Source of the DNA: Spirobacillus cienkowskii
GTDB lineage: Bacteria > Bdellovibrionota_B > Oligoflexia > Silvanigrellales > Silvanigrellaceae
DNA: 57,783 nucleotides
Assembly: GCA_003339605.1 (NCBI GenBank)
Contig: QOVW01000063.1
Location: 1-57,783 of the forward strand
Direction of reading: 5' to 3'
In this document: in pieces, positions 26,329-35,155 of the stretch
Position numbering within the stretch: position 1 is the first letter of the stretch
Layout of the letters: every line of letters begins with the position of its first letter
The notes under the pieces: generated by a model
The model's database searches: none
What the model saw: only the letters and a program-made list of their open reading frames with translations
What the model was told of the DNA's origin: nothing
Translations under genes and position numbers: made by a program

Positions 26329-26485
26329 AGCTTTTTGCAAGGTTTATTTTGCATAAAACAAATTATTACAAAAAAATTAGTCAAGCAACCAAAATTTTAA
26401 TTTTATATCAAAAAAACGATAAATTTTTTTGTTTTTAAAATTTAAAAACTATAGAAAATTTAATTTTTATCATAATTATCGTAAA

Positions 26486-26746
26486 TTACTTTTTCTTAAA
26501 AAATTCAAGCAGCAATTTCTCGTCATCTTTTTTATTGTTTTCATAAGATTTTTCAAAAAAATTAAAAAGATGATCAATTGATTTTTTTAAAGGAATCAAT
26601 TCAATAACATGATCTTCTCTTACTTTTATAATAAGCTTTTCGCCCTCGCAAATATTAACTGCGTTTCGCCATTTTTTTGGAATGACAATTTGTCCCTTGC
26701 TTGAAACTTTTACAACTGATTCTAATTTTGTTTTTTTAGAATTCAT
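26486..26746 (-). CDS. AbrB/MazE/SpoVT-type swapped-hairpin DNA-binding protein
   Basis: An 86-residue protein whose residues about 12-35 (VKVSSKGQIVIPKKWR) carry the AbrB-type DNA-binding hairpin, followed by a strand (KLIIKVREDHVIEL) and an acidic/basic helical tail. Most short proteins of this kind are antitoxins that repress their own operon and neutralise a PIN-type VapC toxin encoded just downstream. Here downstream (26330-26485) there is no such gene, only the tracrRNA terminator area, so it is an unpaired antitoxin or an independent regulator. A leaderless or weak ribosome site precedes the ATG. Confidence 0.82.
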   Translation of the reverse strand: MNSKKTKLESVVKVSSKGQIVIPKKWRNAVNICEGEKLIIKVREDHVIELIPLKKSIDHLFNFFEKSYENNKKDDEKLLLEFFKKK

Positions 26747-26813
26747 TAGAAAATATCCTACCTTAATTTTACAAATAAAAAAAAATTCATATTATAAAAT
26801 GATTTTAAATAAA

Positions 26814-27548
26814 TCAAATTGATGATAAAGATAAATAATACTTTATATCAGTTTTAAAGTATATTTTGCAATTTTCAACACCCGGATAGCACTCCCCTTT
26901 TGCATACGCTCTAAACATTAAAACGTTTAAAAACATATAATCCCCTGCCGCAATATTGAGTGGAGTAACAATACTATTGTTAATTAATTTTTCATATTTT
27001 TCACATATTGGGTATGAGTAAAAATCATCAGTTTCTTGAATAGCAAAATTAAATTTTGCATGTTTGTAATTTTCTGTTTTGTAACAAATATAATAAGAGA
27101 TATTTTTTTTATTGCCAATATTTCCAGAAATTTGTAGAGTAACGTATTTGCCAATTCCTGGTCTGCTTTCAACAGAAAGTTCTTTATCAAAAGGAATTAT
27201 TTCTGGGATTTTAAATAAAGAATATTTATTTGCAGGAAATAGAGAACTTTTAGTATTATAAACAGAATCAGTTAACTGACTATCAAAAATAAGGCTAAAT
27301 GGGAGTTGAATAGAAATGTCTGGGAGATTTTCTGGAATGCTTGTAATAACATATTCGTCTGTTTCTGTATTTAAAGATACAGAACCGTTTTTGCCAAAGT
27401 AAATATTTTTCTGCTGTTTATTGAAATTGCTCTTGTTTTCATGGTTATCATTTTCTGGTTTTCTAAGATTTTCGCTGGTTAAATTTTCTTTATTTTTTGC
27501 ACATGAAAAAATGAATAAAATAATAAAAATATGCAATAAATATTTCAT
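26814..27548 (-). CDS. Lipoprotein of unknown function
   Basis: A 244-residue protein with a signal peptide II: MKYLLHIFIILFIFSC, lipobox IFSC with acylated Cys at residue 16, then a polar Lys/Asn/Glu-rich spacer to about residue 50. The remaining region is beta-rich with no recognised domain and has cysteines near the C-terminus (YPICEKY, ECYPGVENC) that may form disulfides. It is probably attached to the outer or inner membrane facing the periplasm. Nothing in the neighbours, an AbrB protein and an ABC importer, explains it. Confidence 0.7.
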   Translation of the reverse strand: MKYLLHIFIILFIFSCAKNKENLTSENLRKPENDNHENKSNFNKQQKNIYFGKNGSVSLNTETDEYVITSIPENLPDISIQLPFSLIFDSQLTDSVYNTKSSLFPANKYSLFKIPEIIPFDKELSVESRPGIGKYVTLQISGNIGNKKNISYYICYKTENYKHAKFNFAIQETDDFYSYPICEKYEKLINNSIVTPLNIAAGDYMFLNVLMFRAYAKGECYPGVENCKIYFKTDIKYYLSLSSI

Positions 27549-27692
27549 TTAAAAATATCCTTTTAAACATCGTTCTGTTAGTAAAGAATATCGTCAATAA
27601 GTAGGTAAAATTAAATCGTTATCTTTTTATAAATAATTCAGTATATTGTTTGAATTATTATGTTTTTTTATTTATTTTTTTGTTTTAATAAT

Positions 27693-28433
27693 TTATGAAA
27701 TAAAATCACCACCTAATAAGGTTAAAATTTCGTTTTCATATTGCACAAATAAATTTTTATCTGGCTCACTGTAGGTTTTTGCAATTTCAGCAGGGTAGCC
27801 AGAGAGTACATGAATTTCTTGTGATATATTAAAGGCTTCGTGCATGTCGTGGGTTACCAATATTGCATATTTATTGGCTTCTGCGATTTTTTGTTTTAAC
27901 CAATTTTGTAATATTAAACGGGTATAAGCATCAAGCGAAGCAAAGGGTTCATCAAGTAAAATAGCCTGTGCATCCATAACAAGAGATCTCGCTAAAGAAA
28001 CACGTTGCGCCATGCCAAGACTAATTTCAAAAGGATATTTTTTAAAGTGAGTCTCTAATTGTACTATCTTAAGTGCTTCAAATGCAATATCAAATGCAGA
28101 GGTTTTTTCTCTTGCTACTTTTTCTTTGGGAATTGCTAAAATGATATTTTCTATAATATTTTTCCAAGGTAACAAATGGGGTATTTGCGGTACCATAGTA
28201 AATAAAGTTTGAGAACTATTCCAATTTGAAAACTCTAAAGTGTTTTTTTGGAATTTAATAAAACCATCAGCACCACATTCCATTCCCATTAAAAGGCGCA
28301 GAAAAGTAGATTTTCCACAACCAGAAGGTCCTATTAAACAGGTTATCGATCCTTGCTGTAGCGCAATGTTAATATTTTTTAAAACGGCTATTTTATTGTT
28401 ATAAGTATAATTTTTAACATTAATTTTAATCAT
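27693..28433 (-). CDS. ABC importer ATPase, SsuB/TauB/ThiZ type
   Basis: A 246-residue ATPase with Walker A GPSGCGKST, Walker B AILLDEPFASLD and the switch His in VTHDMHEAF. The signature motif is ISLGMAQR, so the usual S-G-G is S-L-G. It belongs to the subgroup energising uptake of sulfonates, nitrate, taurine or thiamine precursors. It starts 12 bases after the permease gene on the same strand. No periplasmic binding protein gene is nearby, so the substrate is unknown and the binding protein must be elsewhere. Confidence 0.85.
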   Translation of the reverse strand: MIKINVKNYTYNNKIAVLKNINIALQQGSITCLIGPSGCGKSTFLRLLMGMECGADGFIKFQKNTLEFSNWNSSQTLFTMVPQIPHLLPWKNIIENIILAIPKEKVAREKTSAFDIAFEALKIVQLETHFKKYPFEISLGMAQRVSLARSLVMDAQAILLDEPFASLDAYTRLILQNWLKQKIAEANKYAILVTHDMHEAFNISQEIHVLSGYPAEIAKTYSEPDKNLFVQYENEILTLLGGDFIS

Positions 28434-28445
28434 TGAATTATGAAC

Positions 28446-29201
28446 CTATTTTTTAAAAGTATTCCAAAAAATTATTTTTTTTCTAAGTAATTCAATCAAT
28501 GTTACGCTTGTAATACTAATAATTACAATTATTACCACTACTGCAATAACTTTATCAGTGCAAAATGTTGCTTGGGCTCTTAGTAAATAAATTCCAAGCC
28601 CACTTTCACTGCCCATTAATTCAGCAAGAACCGCTGAGCCAAAAGAGTAACTGGTGCTTATTTTTAGTGCATTAAAAAAACCAGGCAGTGCGTACGGTAA
28701 ATATATATGGTAAAGCGCTTTTGATTCTTTAAGTCGAAACATGTCAACTATAAGTTTGTATTCATTTTTTGCAGAAATTAGGTCTTGCATGAGAACAAGA
28801 GAAATAGGAAACGAACATGTTAAAACAACCAATACAACTTTTGGAGCAATCCCAAGTCCTAGCCAAATCATTAAAATTGGTGTAAATACCAAGTAAGGTA
28901 CGCTTTGCGAGATAACAAGAAGTGGTGCTAAAAATGAGTGTATTTTTTGAGATTTAAAAGAAATCAAGGAGATTGTAAAGCCAGTCAAAATAGCAAGAAA
29001 AATGCCGAGTAGCCATTCAATAATCGTAACTTGTAAATTTTGAAAAATAATTTCCCAGTCAGTTAAAATGACATTTACAACTTGTGTTGGCAAAGGAATA
29101 ATATAATCAGGAATATGAAATGCTTTTAGTGCAAATTCCAGAATGACTAATAAAAATAAAATAAGAATTACTGGGAAAATCCACTTAAATATGCGACACA
29201 T
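28446..29201 (-). CDS. ABC importer permease, SsuC/TauC/ThiX type
   Basis: A 251-residue membrane protein with about six helices. The cytoplasmic coupling loop reads FRLKESKALYHIYLPYALP, the EAA-type contact with the ATPase. The segment ISTSYSFGSAVLAELMG followed by GLGIYLLRAQATFCTDKV resembles permeases thought to import hydroxymethylpyrimidine (ThiX group) as much as sulfonate ones, so a pyrimidine substrate is possible but weakly supported. No TPP riboswitch is visible in the 68 bases between this start and the divergent transglycosylase gene. Confidence 0.83.
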   Translation of the reverse strand: MCRIFKWIFPVILILFLLVILEFALKAFHIPDYIIPLPTQVVNVILTDWEIIFQNLQVTIIEWLLGIFLAILTGFTISLISFKSQKIHSFLAPLLVISQSVPYLVFTPILMIWLGLGIAPKVVLVVLTCSFPISLVLMQDLISAKNEYKLIVDMFRLKESKALYHIYLPYALPGFFNALKISTSYSFGSAVLAELMGSESGLGIYLLRAQATFCTDKVIAVVVIIVIISITSVTLIELLRKKIIFWNTFKK

Positions 29202-29269
29202 ATTACCTCTTTCTAAGTGCAGTATTTTGCTTATGGCTGGCTTAGAAGCCTTTTCACTGAGGATTTATT

Positions 29270-30574
29270 ATGTTTAGTAAAGATTTGCAATTTAATTTTA
29301 GCACAATAATTCATTCTTGTCTGTTTATTTTTCAAGGGTTTTGTATTTCAGAATTGCAGTGTTTAGATCTTAAAATCGATTTGCCTCCCCAAGCAGGAAA
29401 AACTCCAGTTCTTTATTATAATCCAATTATTAATCATAAACCAGATTCTAACAACACAGCTCGTTTTAAAAATAAAGAAACAGAAAATAATCATAAATTA
29501 ACAAGAGAGAGTAATATAAAATCTGAAAATTTTGATATGCAAGATATTGCTAAAGATTTTTCTTCTTCCATTGATAAAGACCATTCTAATGGTCGTAATC
29601 GTGTCATGCGAGATAATGCAAACAATTATAATAAAATTACAGAAACTAAAATACCAAGTGGTAACTTAGAGGCATTTCCATATTTAAGTTGTCTGAAAAA
29701 TAATGTCAGGTTTTGGGAGAGAGTGTATACTGAAATTGATAATCACGAAGCATTTTTGCATGATAAAAGAAATTTATCTCGTATTTATGCAATATTGACT
29801 TTGCCAACCAATAAATCCCAACGTACAGAATTGGTTGAAAGACACAAAGCAAAATATTACAAAATTTTATACAGTATATCGCGAAAACTTCATCAACCTT
29901 CTTACAAATGGACTTCTGAAGAGTTGCGTGTTGCAAAATTATTTAAAAAAAATGAATTAACGCAAAAATATTTATTTGAGGCTATGGACAATTTGCGAAT
30001 TCAAACAGGACTCAAAACACAATTTGAAGCGGGTATTCAACGTAGCATCAATTATCTGCCATCTGTTTTTCCTATCGTAAAGCAAAGTGGTTTGCCTTTA
30101 GAATTGGCTCTATTGCCGCATGTTGAGAGTAGTTACAATTCACTCGCTGGTTCAAAAGTTGGTGCAATGGGTTTGTGGCAAATTATGCCAGGTACTATGA
30201 AAATGTTTGAGGGAGAAAGAGCTGTTAACAAGAGAACAGATCCAGTCGTCTCTACAAAAGTTGCAATGAAAATTTTAAAAAGTGATTTTGATAAAATTCA
30301 AAATTGGCCACTAACATTAACAGCATATAATCATGGTGTTAACGGTATGTTGCGCGCAATCGATGAAACAGGTTCGCGCGATTTGTGTAAGGTGATAACG
30401 CATTACAACTCAAGCTCTTTTCAATTTGCTTCTAGTAACTTTTACGCGCAATTTTTAGCAGCAAAAAAAGCTTCTATGCAAAAGTATTTGCTGATTGCAA
30501 AAAGAAAAAAAGGAGAATCGAGTCTTGTTTTGCGTAATACTTTATTAAGTTTAAACAGTGGGATAGCAAGATGA
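29270..30574 (+). CDS. Lytic transglycosylase (MltD-like SLT domain)
   Basis: A 434-residue exported enzyme that cleaves the MurNAc-GlcNAc bond of peptidoglycan to make 1,6-anhydro ends. The N-terminus has a hydrophobic segment (STIIHSCLFIFQGFCIS) acting as a signal or anchor, then a low-complexity Asn/Lys-rich region to about 120. The SLT domain occupies about 255-410: catalytic Glu in LPHVESSYN, AMGLWQIMPGT, TAYNHG and the MltD-like FASSNFYAQFLAAKKA. No LysM repeats are seen at the C-terminus, unlike typical MltD. Its stop overlaps the next gene by four bases (ATGA). Confidence 0.87.
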   Translation: MFSKDLQFNFSTIIHSCLFIFQGFCISELQCLDLKIDLPPQAGKTPVLYYNPIINHKPDSNNTARFKNKETENNHKLTRESNIKSENFDMQDIAKDFSSSIDKDHSNGRNRVMRDNANNYNKITETKIPSGNLEAFPYLSCLKNNVRFWERVYTEIDNHEAFLHDKRNLSRIYAILTLPTNKSQRTELVERHKAKYYKILYSISRKLHQPSYKWTSEELRVAKLFKKNELTQKYLFEAMDNLRIQTGLKTQFEAGIQRSINYLPSVFPIVKQSGLPLELALLPHVESSYNSLAGSKVGAMGLWQIMPGTMKMFEGERAVNKRTDPVVSTKVAMKILKSDFDKIQNWPLTLTAYNHGVNGMLRAIDETGSRDLCKVITHYNSSSFQFASSNFYAQFLAAKKASMQKYLLIAKRKKGESSLVLRNTLLSLNSGIAR

Positions 30575-32139
30575 ATTTTTTTTCTGGTTGGTTTTTAGCG
30601 CCAAACTTTACTTTTAAAACCTATACAACAGAAGATTTTAATAAAATTAAAAGTAACACGTTACCTAATCATTTTTCTGTTTATATCGTCACCGAGGAGT
30701 TTTTTTTAAATAATTCTGCAACACTTGTTTCTCCATTCGTTATTGTTGGTGAACTAAAGCCAAAAAATTTATATCCAACGGATCCAAGTGGTAAGCAGTT
30801 TATTTTTATAGCACCTAAAGATGAGCCAAAAAAAATTGGTTTTGAAAAGCCAGGTAAAGCCCATATAGCCAGTCATACCGGAGCCATTTTGGCACACGCT
30901 TTGCAATCTTTGGCAAGTAAATTTGATAATTCTTTAAATTTTACTCTCTCTTTTTCTGATGATTTAAAACTTTTGCTAGAGGGTGAACAGCACGAGTTTC
31001 TAATTGGTTTATTACAAAAATCAATTTCTAACAAAGTTTTTAAAAAGTCTAACAAGTTAAATAATATTTTAATTGGTTTGCAAGAGCCTTTTTTTACTCA
31101 GGCAATTTTGCAGCGAGCCTATGCTCTTAGCGATGCAATGTGTTATACAAGAACATTTGTAAATATGCCTGCTAATATTTTAAATCCAGAAACTTACGAA
31201 GTTTTTATTCGATCATTGGTTAAATATGAGTGTGAACAGGCAGAAAATCCAAACCATATTCAAATTGAAATTATGAATTTTAATAAATTGCAGCAAGAAG
31301 AATGCGGTTTAATTTGTGCAGTGGGCAAAGGAAGTCAAATTTTACCGCGTTTGATTAAGCTTTCTTATTGTTCAAATCATAATTGCGCTGAAATATCACA
31401 TGTGAGTTTGGTTGGTAAGGGGATCACATTTGATTCGGGTGGATACGACATAAAACCACCTTCTGGTATGAAAATCATGAAAAAAGACATGGGCGGATCG
31501 GCTGCGGCATTGGGGGTTTTTTTAGCATGTGCGAGAATGCAGTTGCCATTAAAACTCACCTGTTGGCTACCGCTTGCTGAAAACATGATCTCTGGTAACG
31601 CAATGCGTCCAGGTGACGTGTACAAAGCAAAAAATGGGTTACAAGTTGAAATAGACAATACAGATGCCGAAGGGCGATTGATTTTGGCTGATACGCTTTG
31701 TTTGGCTTGCGATGAAAAACCCAATTGGCTTATCGATTTTGCAACCCTGACAGGCGCGGCTCGGGTGTCGCTCGGGACAATGATTGATTCTTTATTTGGC
31801 AACGATCAGTCTACGACGCAATTATTATTTCAGTCAGGTATCGAAACAGGAGATTGGGTTTGGCCAATGCCTTTACCTACAGACTATGAATCTTATTTAG
31901 AGTCTAGTATTTCTGATTTGCAAAATAGTGGTTCGTCGGGATTTGCTGGATCTATTACCGCAGCTCTCTTTTTAAAAAAATTTATTACTCAAACAAATTG
32001 GAATCATATTGACACCTACATGTGGTGCGATAAACCCAACGGACTTTGGTCAGAGGGAGGGGGAGCTTCTGGTAAATGTGTCAGGTTAGTGACTCATGCC
32101 ATTGCGTCTTTCATTTCACAAGCAAAGAATTTACAATAA
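30571..32139 (+). CDS. M17 leucyl aminopeptidase family protein
   Basis: A 522-residue cytosolic aminopeptidase that removes N-terminal residues from peptides using two metal ions. The catalytic half carries VGKGITFDSGGYDIKP, MKKDMGGSAAALG and the family signature NTDAEGRLILAD, with the metal-binding Lys, Asp and Glu in place. The N-terminal half is divergent. The ATG overlaps the transglycosylase stop by four bases, so translation is coupled; both could serve peptide and muropeptide recycling, but that is inference. Length is about normal for the family. Confidence 0.9.
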   Translation: MNFFSGWFLAPNFTFKTYTTEDFNKIKSNTLPNHFSVYIVTEEFFLNNSATLVSPFVIVGELKPKNLYPTDPSGKQFIFIAPKDEPKKIGFEKPGKAHIASHTGAILAHALQSLASKFDNSLNFTLSFSDDLKLLLEGEQHEFLIGLLQKSISNKVFKKSNKLNNILIGLQEPFFTQAILQRAYALSDAMCYTRTFVNMPANILNPETYEVFIRSLVKYECEQAENPNHIQIEIMNFNKLQQEECGLICAVGKGSQILPRLIKLSYCSNHNCAEISHVSLVGKGITFDSGGYDIKPPSGMKIMKKDMGGSAAALGVFLACARMQLPLKLTCWLPLAENMISGNAMRPGDVYKAKNGLQVEIDNTDAEGRLILADTLCLACDEKPNWLIDFATLTGAARVSLGTMIDSLFGNDQSTTQLLFQSGIETGDWVWPMPLPTDYESYLESSISDLQNSGSSGFAGSITAALFLKKFITQTNWNHIDTYMWCDKPNGLWSEGGGASGKCVRLVTHAIASFISQAKNLQ

Positions 32140-32187
32140 AATTTAACAGTTGTAGAGAAGTTGCTAGTTATTAGGGGTCTATCTCTT

Positions 32188-32481
32188 ATGTCACAAGAAC
32201 AAACTCCTGAAGTCATTGTTAACATGGTAAGCCTTCATTTGCGTGAATTGATTCATGATGTGAATAATGCGCTTTTTGTTGCAAAAGGATTTTTAGAAGA
32301 ACTGAGTGAGGATACACAGTCTCGTCGGTACATGGACCCGGCTTTTGATCACGAAAACTTTGGAGATATGGTCTCGACAATTAATAGAAATATTGAAAAA
32401 ATTGATACATCAGTTGGGAAGCTGAGAAAATTTGCTAAAGAAGAGATTTTTGAAAAAACCGGTGTGCCAAAGCCAACATAG
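32188..32481 (+). CDS. Small stand-alone DHp/H-box-like protein
   Basis: A 97-residue all-helical protein. The segment LRELIHDVNNALFVAKGF looks like the H-box of histidine kinases (typically H-[ED]-[IL]-x-N-x-L), with His at about residue 24, followed by a second long helix (STINRNIEKIDTSVGKLRKF). This is the two-helix layout of a dimerisation and phosphotransfer domain, without a kinase ATPase. It may be a phosphotransfer protein or dimer partner; a chemotaxis or Hpt-like role is possible. The ATG at 32188 has AGGGG ten bases upstream, better than the TTG at 32161. Confidence 0.6.
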   Translation: MSQEQTPEVIVNMVSLHLRELIHDVNNALFVAKGFLEELSEDTQSRRYMDPAFDHENFGDMVSTINRNIEKIDTSVGKLRKFAKEEIFEKTGVPKPT

Positions 32482-32504
32482 TCAAAACTATTTTTTAAAA
32501 TACT

Positions 32505-32703
32505 AGCCGTCGGTTTGTTCGGTTCTCGGCGGCTGCGTCGTCCCTCTGAGGAGGGAAAGTGAAAGGAAAAAATAGAAAGGATAATGCTAAAGGCAAGAGT
32601 TCAAAAGGAAAGAAATATTTAATTTAGGCAGGCAAAAATAATACCCGAACGACATCATTTTTGGGTTACCCCATTAGGTTTCCTAGCGTGATTAATAGCA
32701 CGC
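32505..32703 (+). ncRNA. Candidate structured RNA or leader in a GC-rich island
   Basis: Within a 389-base gap in AT-rich DNA there are four stable hairpins: AGCCGTCG/CGGCGGCT (32505-32534), CCCTC/GAGGG (32542-32555), ACCCGAA/TTTGGGT (32643-32666) and GCGTG/CACGC (32686-32703). High GC with stems is the usual sign of a non-coding RNA in such genomes. It does not match tmRNA, RNase P, SRP or 6S cores that I can recall, and no U-run follows. The strand is taken as plus because of the small open frame inside; the rest of the gap, 32704-32870, looks empty. Confidence 0.35.
32559..32627 (+). CDS. Possible 22-residue basic peptide gene
   Basis: GTG AAA GGA AAA... to TAG encodes 22 residues, very Lys/Gly-rich (MKGKNRKDNAKGKSSKGKK then YLI). 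A strong GAGGAGGG (32548-32555) lies four bases before the GTG. The same bases form the 3' arm of the CCCTC/GAGGG hairpin, so folding would hide the ribosome site. The peptide resembles small basic ribosome-associated proteins in composition only. It may be chance. Confidence 0.3.
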   Translation: MKGKNRKDNAKGKSSKGKKYLI

Positions 32704-32870
32704 CTTATACTATACTGCAACACAAAAATAATTTCTTTTTATATTTTAAGTGAATCATTCTCGGTTTTTTCTTTGAAATTATAATAATTTTAAATGTTTA
32801 TAAATTTAATTGGTGATTTACTTTAAATTTACTTGTATTTAGAGTTACTTATATAATAAGAACACCATAA

Positions 32871-33887
32871 CTATTTAGAATCTCTCATACGTAACATGGC
32901 TTCGCGCGCGTTTTGGGCAAGCATACTTTGCGGCGAAAGAGAGATGACTTCTTGGTAGAGTTGTGCTGCTTTAGCCTTGCTATTCAACATCTCAAAAGAA
33001 AGTCCTTCTAAAAGTTTTGCATGTGCAAGGTTTGGACTATTGGGATTTTTTTGGTAAAAACTTTGGAGTTCTTGGAGAACATTATTGTATTGTCCAAGCC
33101 TTAGCCATGCTTCACTAGAGAGAATAGAGACTCTCCCATCGTCTTGAAAGTTTGGAAAATTCTTTTTGACCAAACTTAAAGTATTAAGCGCTTCTGAATA
33201 TTGGGCATCTTTCATCTTTTTTTCAGCGCTCGTGAGCATTTGTTGGGGGTTCCCGTCTTTTTCGTTTGGCATTGTTGTTATGGGTTGCATGTTCACTGAT
33301 TGCAAAGAATTTGTCTTTTCGCTATAGCCGTCTCTACCAGAATTTAAATCAGGAAGCATTGTAACCCCAAGGCTTCCTGGAGGTTTTTTTTCTAGTAAAT
33401 CAAAATCATCATATACACCAGAACGAAGACCTCTTTTTATAATATCAATATCTCTTTTGTTTGTAATGAGTATCTCATTTAAGCTATTGATGTCGTTTTT
33501 TAGGATGGCGATTGATTTTTTTGTCATGAAATTGTCTTGGCTTAGGTCATTCGTTTGTGCATTTAATTTTTTTATTGCATTTTCTAATTCAAAAAGTCGT
33601 ATTTCATGATCCTTGTTTTGAGTTTCAAGACTATTAAATTTATTATTTGTTTCTACCTTAACGCTTTCAATCAAATTAAGACTTTCCTGAATTTTAACAT
33701 CTGATTTACTGAGTTCATTTTTAACATCAGATTTAACCTCGTCTTTAACTTCATCTTTAACATCATCTTTGACTTCAGCTCGAGTTTGGGGTTCTGTTAC
33801 TTTTTTTGGTCTTTTTTTAGGTGTTAAACATGAGGTAATTAAAAATAAAAATAAAATAAAATATAAAAAACTAATCTTACTTTTCAT
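32871..33887 (-). CDS. CpoB/YbgF-like lipoprotein with coiled coil and TPR repeats
   Basis: A 338-residue envelope protein. The signal peptide ends at lipobox LITSC. Then come acidic/basic four-residue repeats (VKDD, VKDE, VKDE, VKSD, VKNE), a long coiled coil (about 70-150) and C-terminal TPR repeats (about 220-335; AEKKMKDAQYSEALNTL, AEAWLRLGQYNN type). This order resembles YbgF/CpoB, which works with Tol-Pal in coordinating division and peptidoglycan synthesis, although CpoB is usually not a lipoprotein. No tol or pal genes are adjacent. The ATG at 33887 follows a purine-rich AAAGGCAAG; the frame opens nine codons earlier. Confidence 0.75.
   Translation of the reverse strand: MKSKISFLYFILFLFLITSCLTPKKRPKKVTEPQTRAEVKDDVKDEVKDEVKSDVKNELSKSDVKIQESLNLIESVKVETNNKFNSLETQNKDHEIRLFELENAIKKLNAQTNDLSQDNFMTKKSIAILKNDINSLNEILITNKRDIDIIKRGLRSGVYDDFDLLEKKPPGSLGVTMLPDLNSGRDGYSEKTNSLQSVNMQPITTMPNEKDGNPQQMLTSAEKKMKDAQYSEALNTLSLVKKNFPNFQDDGRVSILSSEAWLRLGQYNNVLQELQSFYQKNPNSPNLAHAKLLEGLSFEMLNSKAKAAQLYQEVISLSPQSMLAQNAREAMLRMRDSK
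33718..33778 (-). repeat. 12-base tandem repeat coding for VKDx units
   Basis: Five imperfect 12-base units (GTTAAAGATGAA-like on the minus strand) encode VKDD, VKDE, VKDE, VKSD, VKNE near the N-terminus of the CpoB-like lipoprotein. The charged helical spacer probably separates the lipid anchor from the coiled coil; unit number could vary by slippage. Confidence 0.7.
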
Positions 33888-34005
33888 AATCTTGCCTTTT
33901 AAATTAATAAGCAATCAAGTTTAAAGAAGTATTAAATACATTTTAAGTAAATTTTTTTAATTATAGGATGAAGAATTTGCATTCACTGAAAGAAATGTAA
34001 CGATT

Positions 34006-34992
34006 TTAATATTCACGCAAAAGTAGATGATTAATAATATCAAACAATAAGTTTTTATAATGAGAAGTTTCTAATGCTAAATTATCTTGCTGACAATGGT
34101 TGAGCGCATCATGTAATAAACTTATTGCATGTTCCGTATAAGTTTTAGCAAGTGCTCTGGATTTTGTGATTCCTAATAGTCTTACCGCGGTTTGTTTTTG
34201 CTGAGTGAGGTCTTTTCCTGCAGTTTTTCCGAGTTGTTGCTCTGTTTGGGTGCTGTCTAGAATGTCGTCGATGATTTGAAAGGAGAGTCCAATTAAAACA
34301 CCCGATTCTTTTATGTTACTGTGCAACATTTTCCAATTACAAGGAATATGGCTGTTCTCATAACATGCCAAACCAGCCAAAAATCCTAAAGAAAGGCTAG
34401 CACCAAGTAGCATCCCAGTTTTATTTTTATGAATAACTTCAAGTTGTTCCCATGTTAAGTCATGCATACCGCTCAAAGATATATCCAGCCATTGCCCAAG
34501 TATCATGCCTTTAGTCCCAGAAGCTTCAGCCAAATCCGTTATAAAGTGTGCAAGTGATATTTTATGCTGCAAAGGGGGTAATGGGGTTTTTGCGATGGCT
34601 GCAAATGCTTCTGTTAATAATGCATCCCCAACAAGAAGTGCTTTTGCTTCTCCATAAATCTTGTGAGTTGTCGGCATTCCTCTGCGCAAGTCGTCGTTAT
34701 CCATACAAGGGAGGTCATCGTGTACCAAAGAATAAGTATGAATTTTTTCGAGAGATAGGGCAGAGGGGCGAGCTGTTTCAATTCCCTGGCGTCCAGATAG
34801 GGCTCCTGCTGTTAAAAGCGCTAATAGAGGACGAATTCTTTTGCCTCCAGCTTTAAGAGGGTAATGGTAGGCTTTATTGATTTCATTAATAGGATTAATA
34901 ACTTGTAGAGAAGCTTGAGAAAGAGTATCTTCACCAAGAAGATCGTTTTCTATAAGTTCTTTTAAAGTTTCTAGCGGTAAAAGAAAAGTCAT
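34006..34992 (-). CDS. Polyprenyl diphosphate synthase (IspA/geranylgeranyl type)
   Basis: A 328-residue all-helical prenyltransferase that condenses isopentenyl diphosphate with allylic diphosphates. The first Asp-rich motif is DDLPCMDNDD, the short-chain bacterial type with two residues inserted, and the second is IIDDILD. KAGGKRIRP and MLLGASL are family segments; the residues before the first motif suggest C15-C20 products. The frame opens 21 codons earlier at 35055, but the ATG at 34992 is where similarity begins and has AAAGG about ten bases upstream. The product may feed quinones, bactoprenol or carotenoids; no partner pathway gene is adjacent. Confidence 0.88.
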   Translation of the reverse strand: MTFLLPLETLKELIENDLLGEDTLSQASLQVINPINEINKAYHYPLKAGGKRIRPLLALLTAGALSGRQGIETARPSALSLEKIHTYSLVHDDLPCMDNDDLRRGMPTTHKIYGEAKALLVGDALLTEAFAAIAKTPLPPLQHKISLAHFITDLAEASGTKGMILGQWLDISLSGMHDLTWEQLEVIHKNKTGMLLGASLSLGFLAGLACYENSHIPCNWKMLHSNIKESGVLIGLSFQIIDDILDSTQTEQQLGKTAGKDLTQQKQTAVRLLGITKSRALAKTYTEHAISLLHDALNHCQQDNLALETSHYKNLLFDIINHLLLREY

Positions 34993-35155
34993 GACGAAAT
35001 GGCCTTTGTGACGAATGTGGTTTCGTATTTTCCTCAAAGTATTTTTAACTAACATATATTTTAAGAAACCGCTTGCAAAAAAATGTTTTTGTTTGTACGG
35101 TCTGCCCGACTGCGTTTTTTTGCGTCTGCATAAAAAGAGAATTAGGAGTTATTAA

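Noticed and set aside
29202-29269. TPP riboswitch before the ABC permease gene
   Set aside because: The gap between the divergent genes is only 68 bases and lacks the CTGAGA and ACCTGA-type elements.
32505-32703. RNase P RNA, tmRNA or SRP RNA in the GC-rich island
   Set aside because: The conserved cores (GAGGAAAGTCC, tRNA-like end with GGTTCGA, GGTCAGG...GGAAGCAGCC) are not present.
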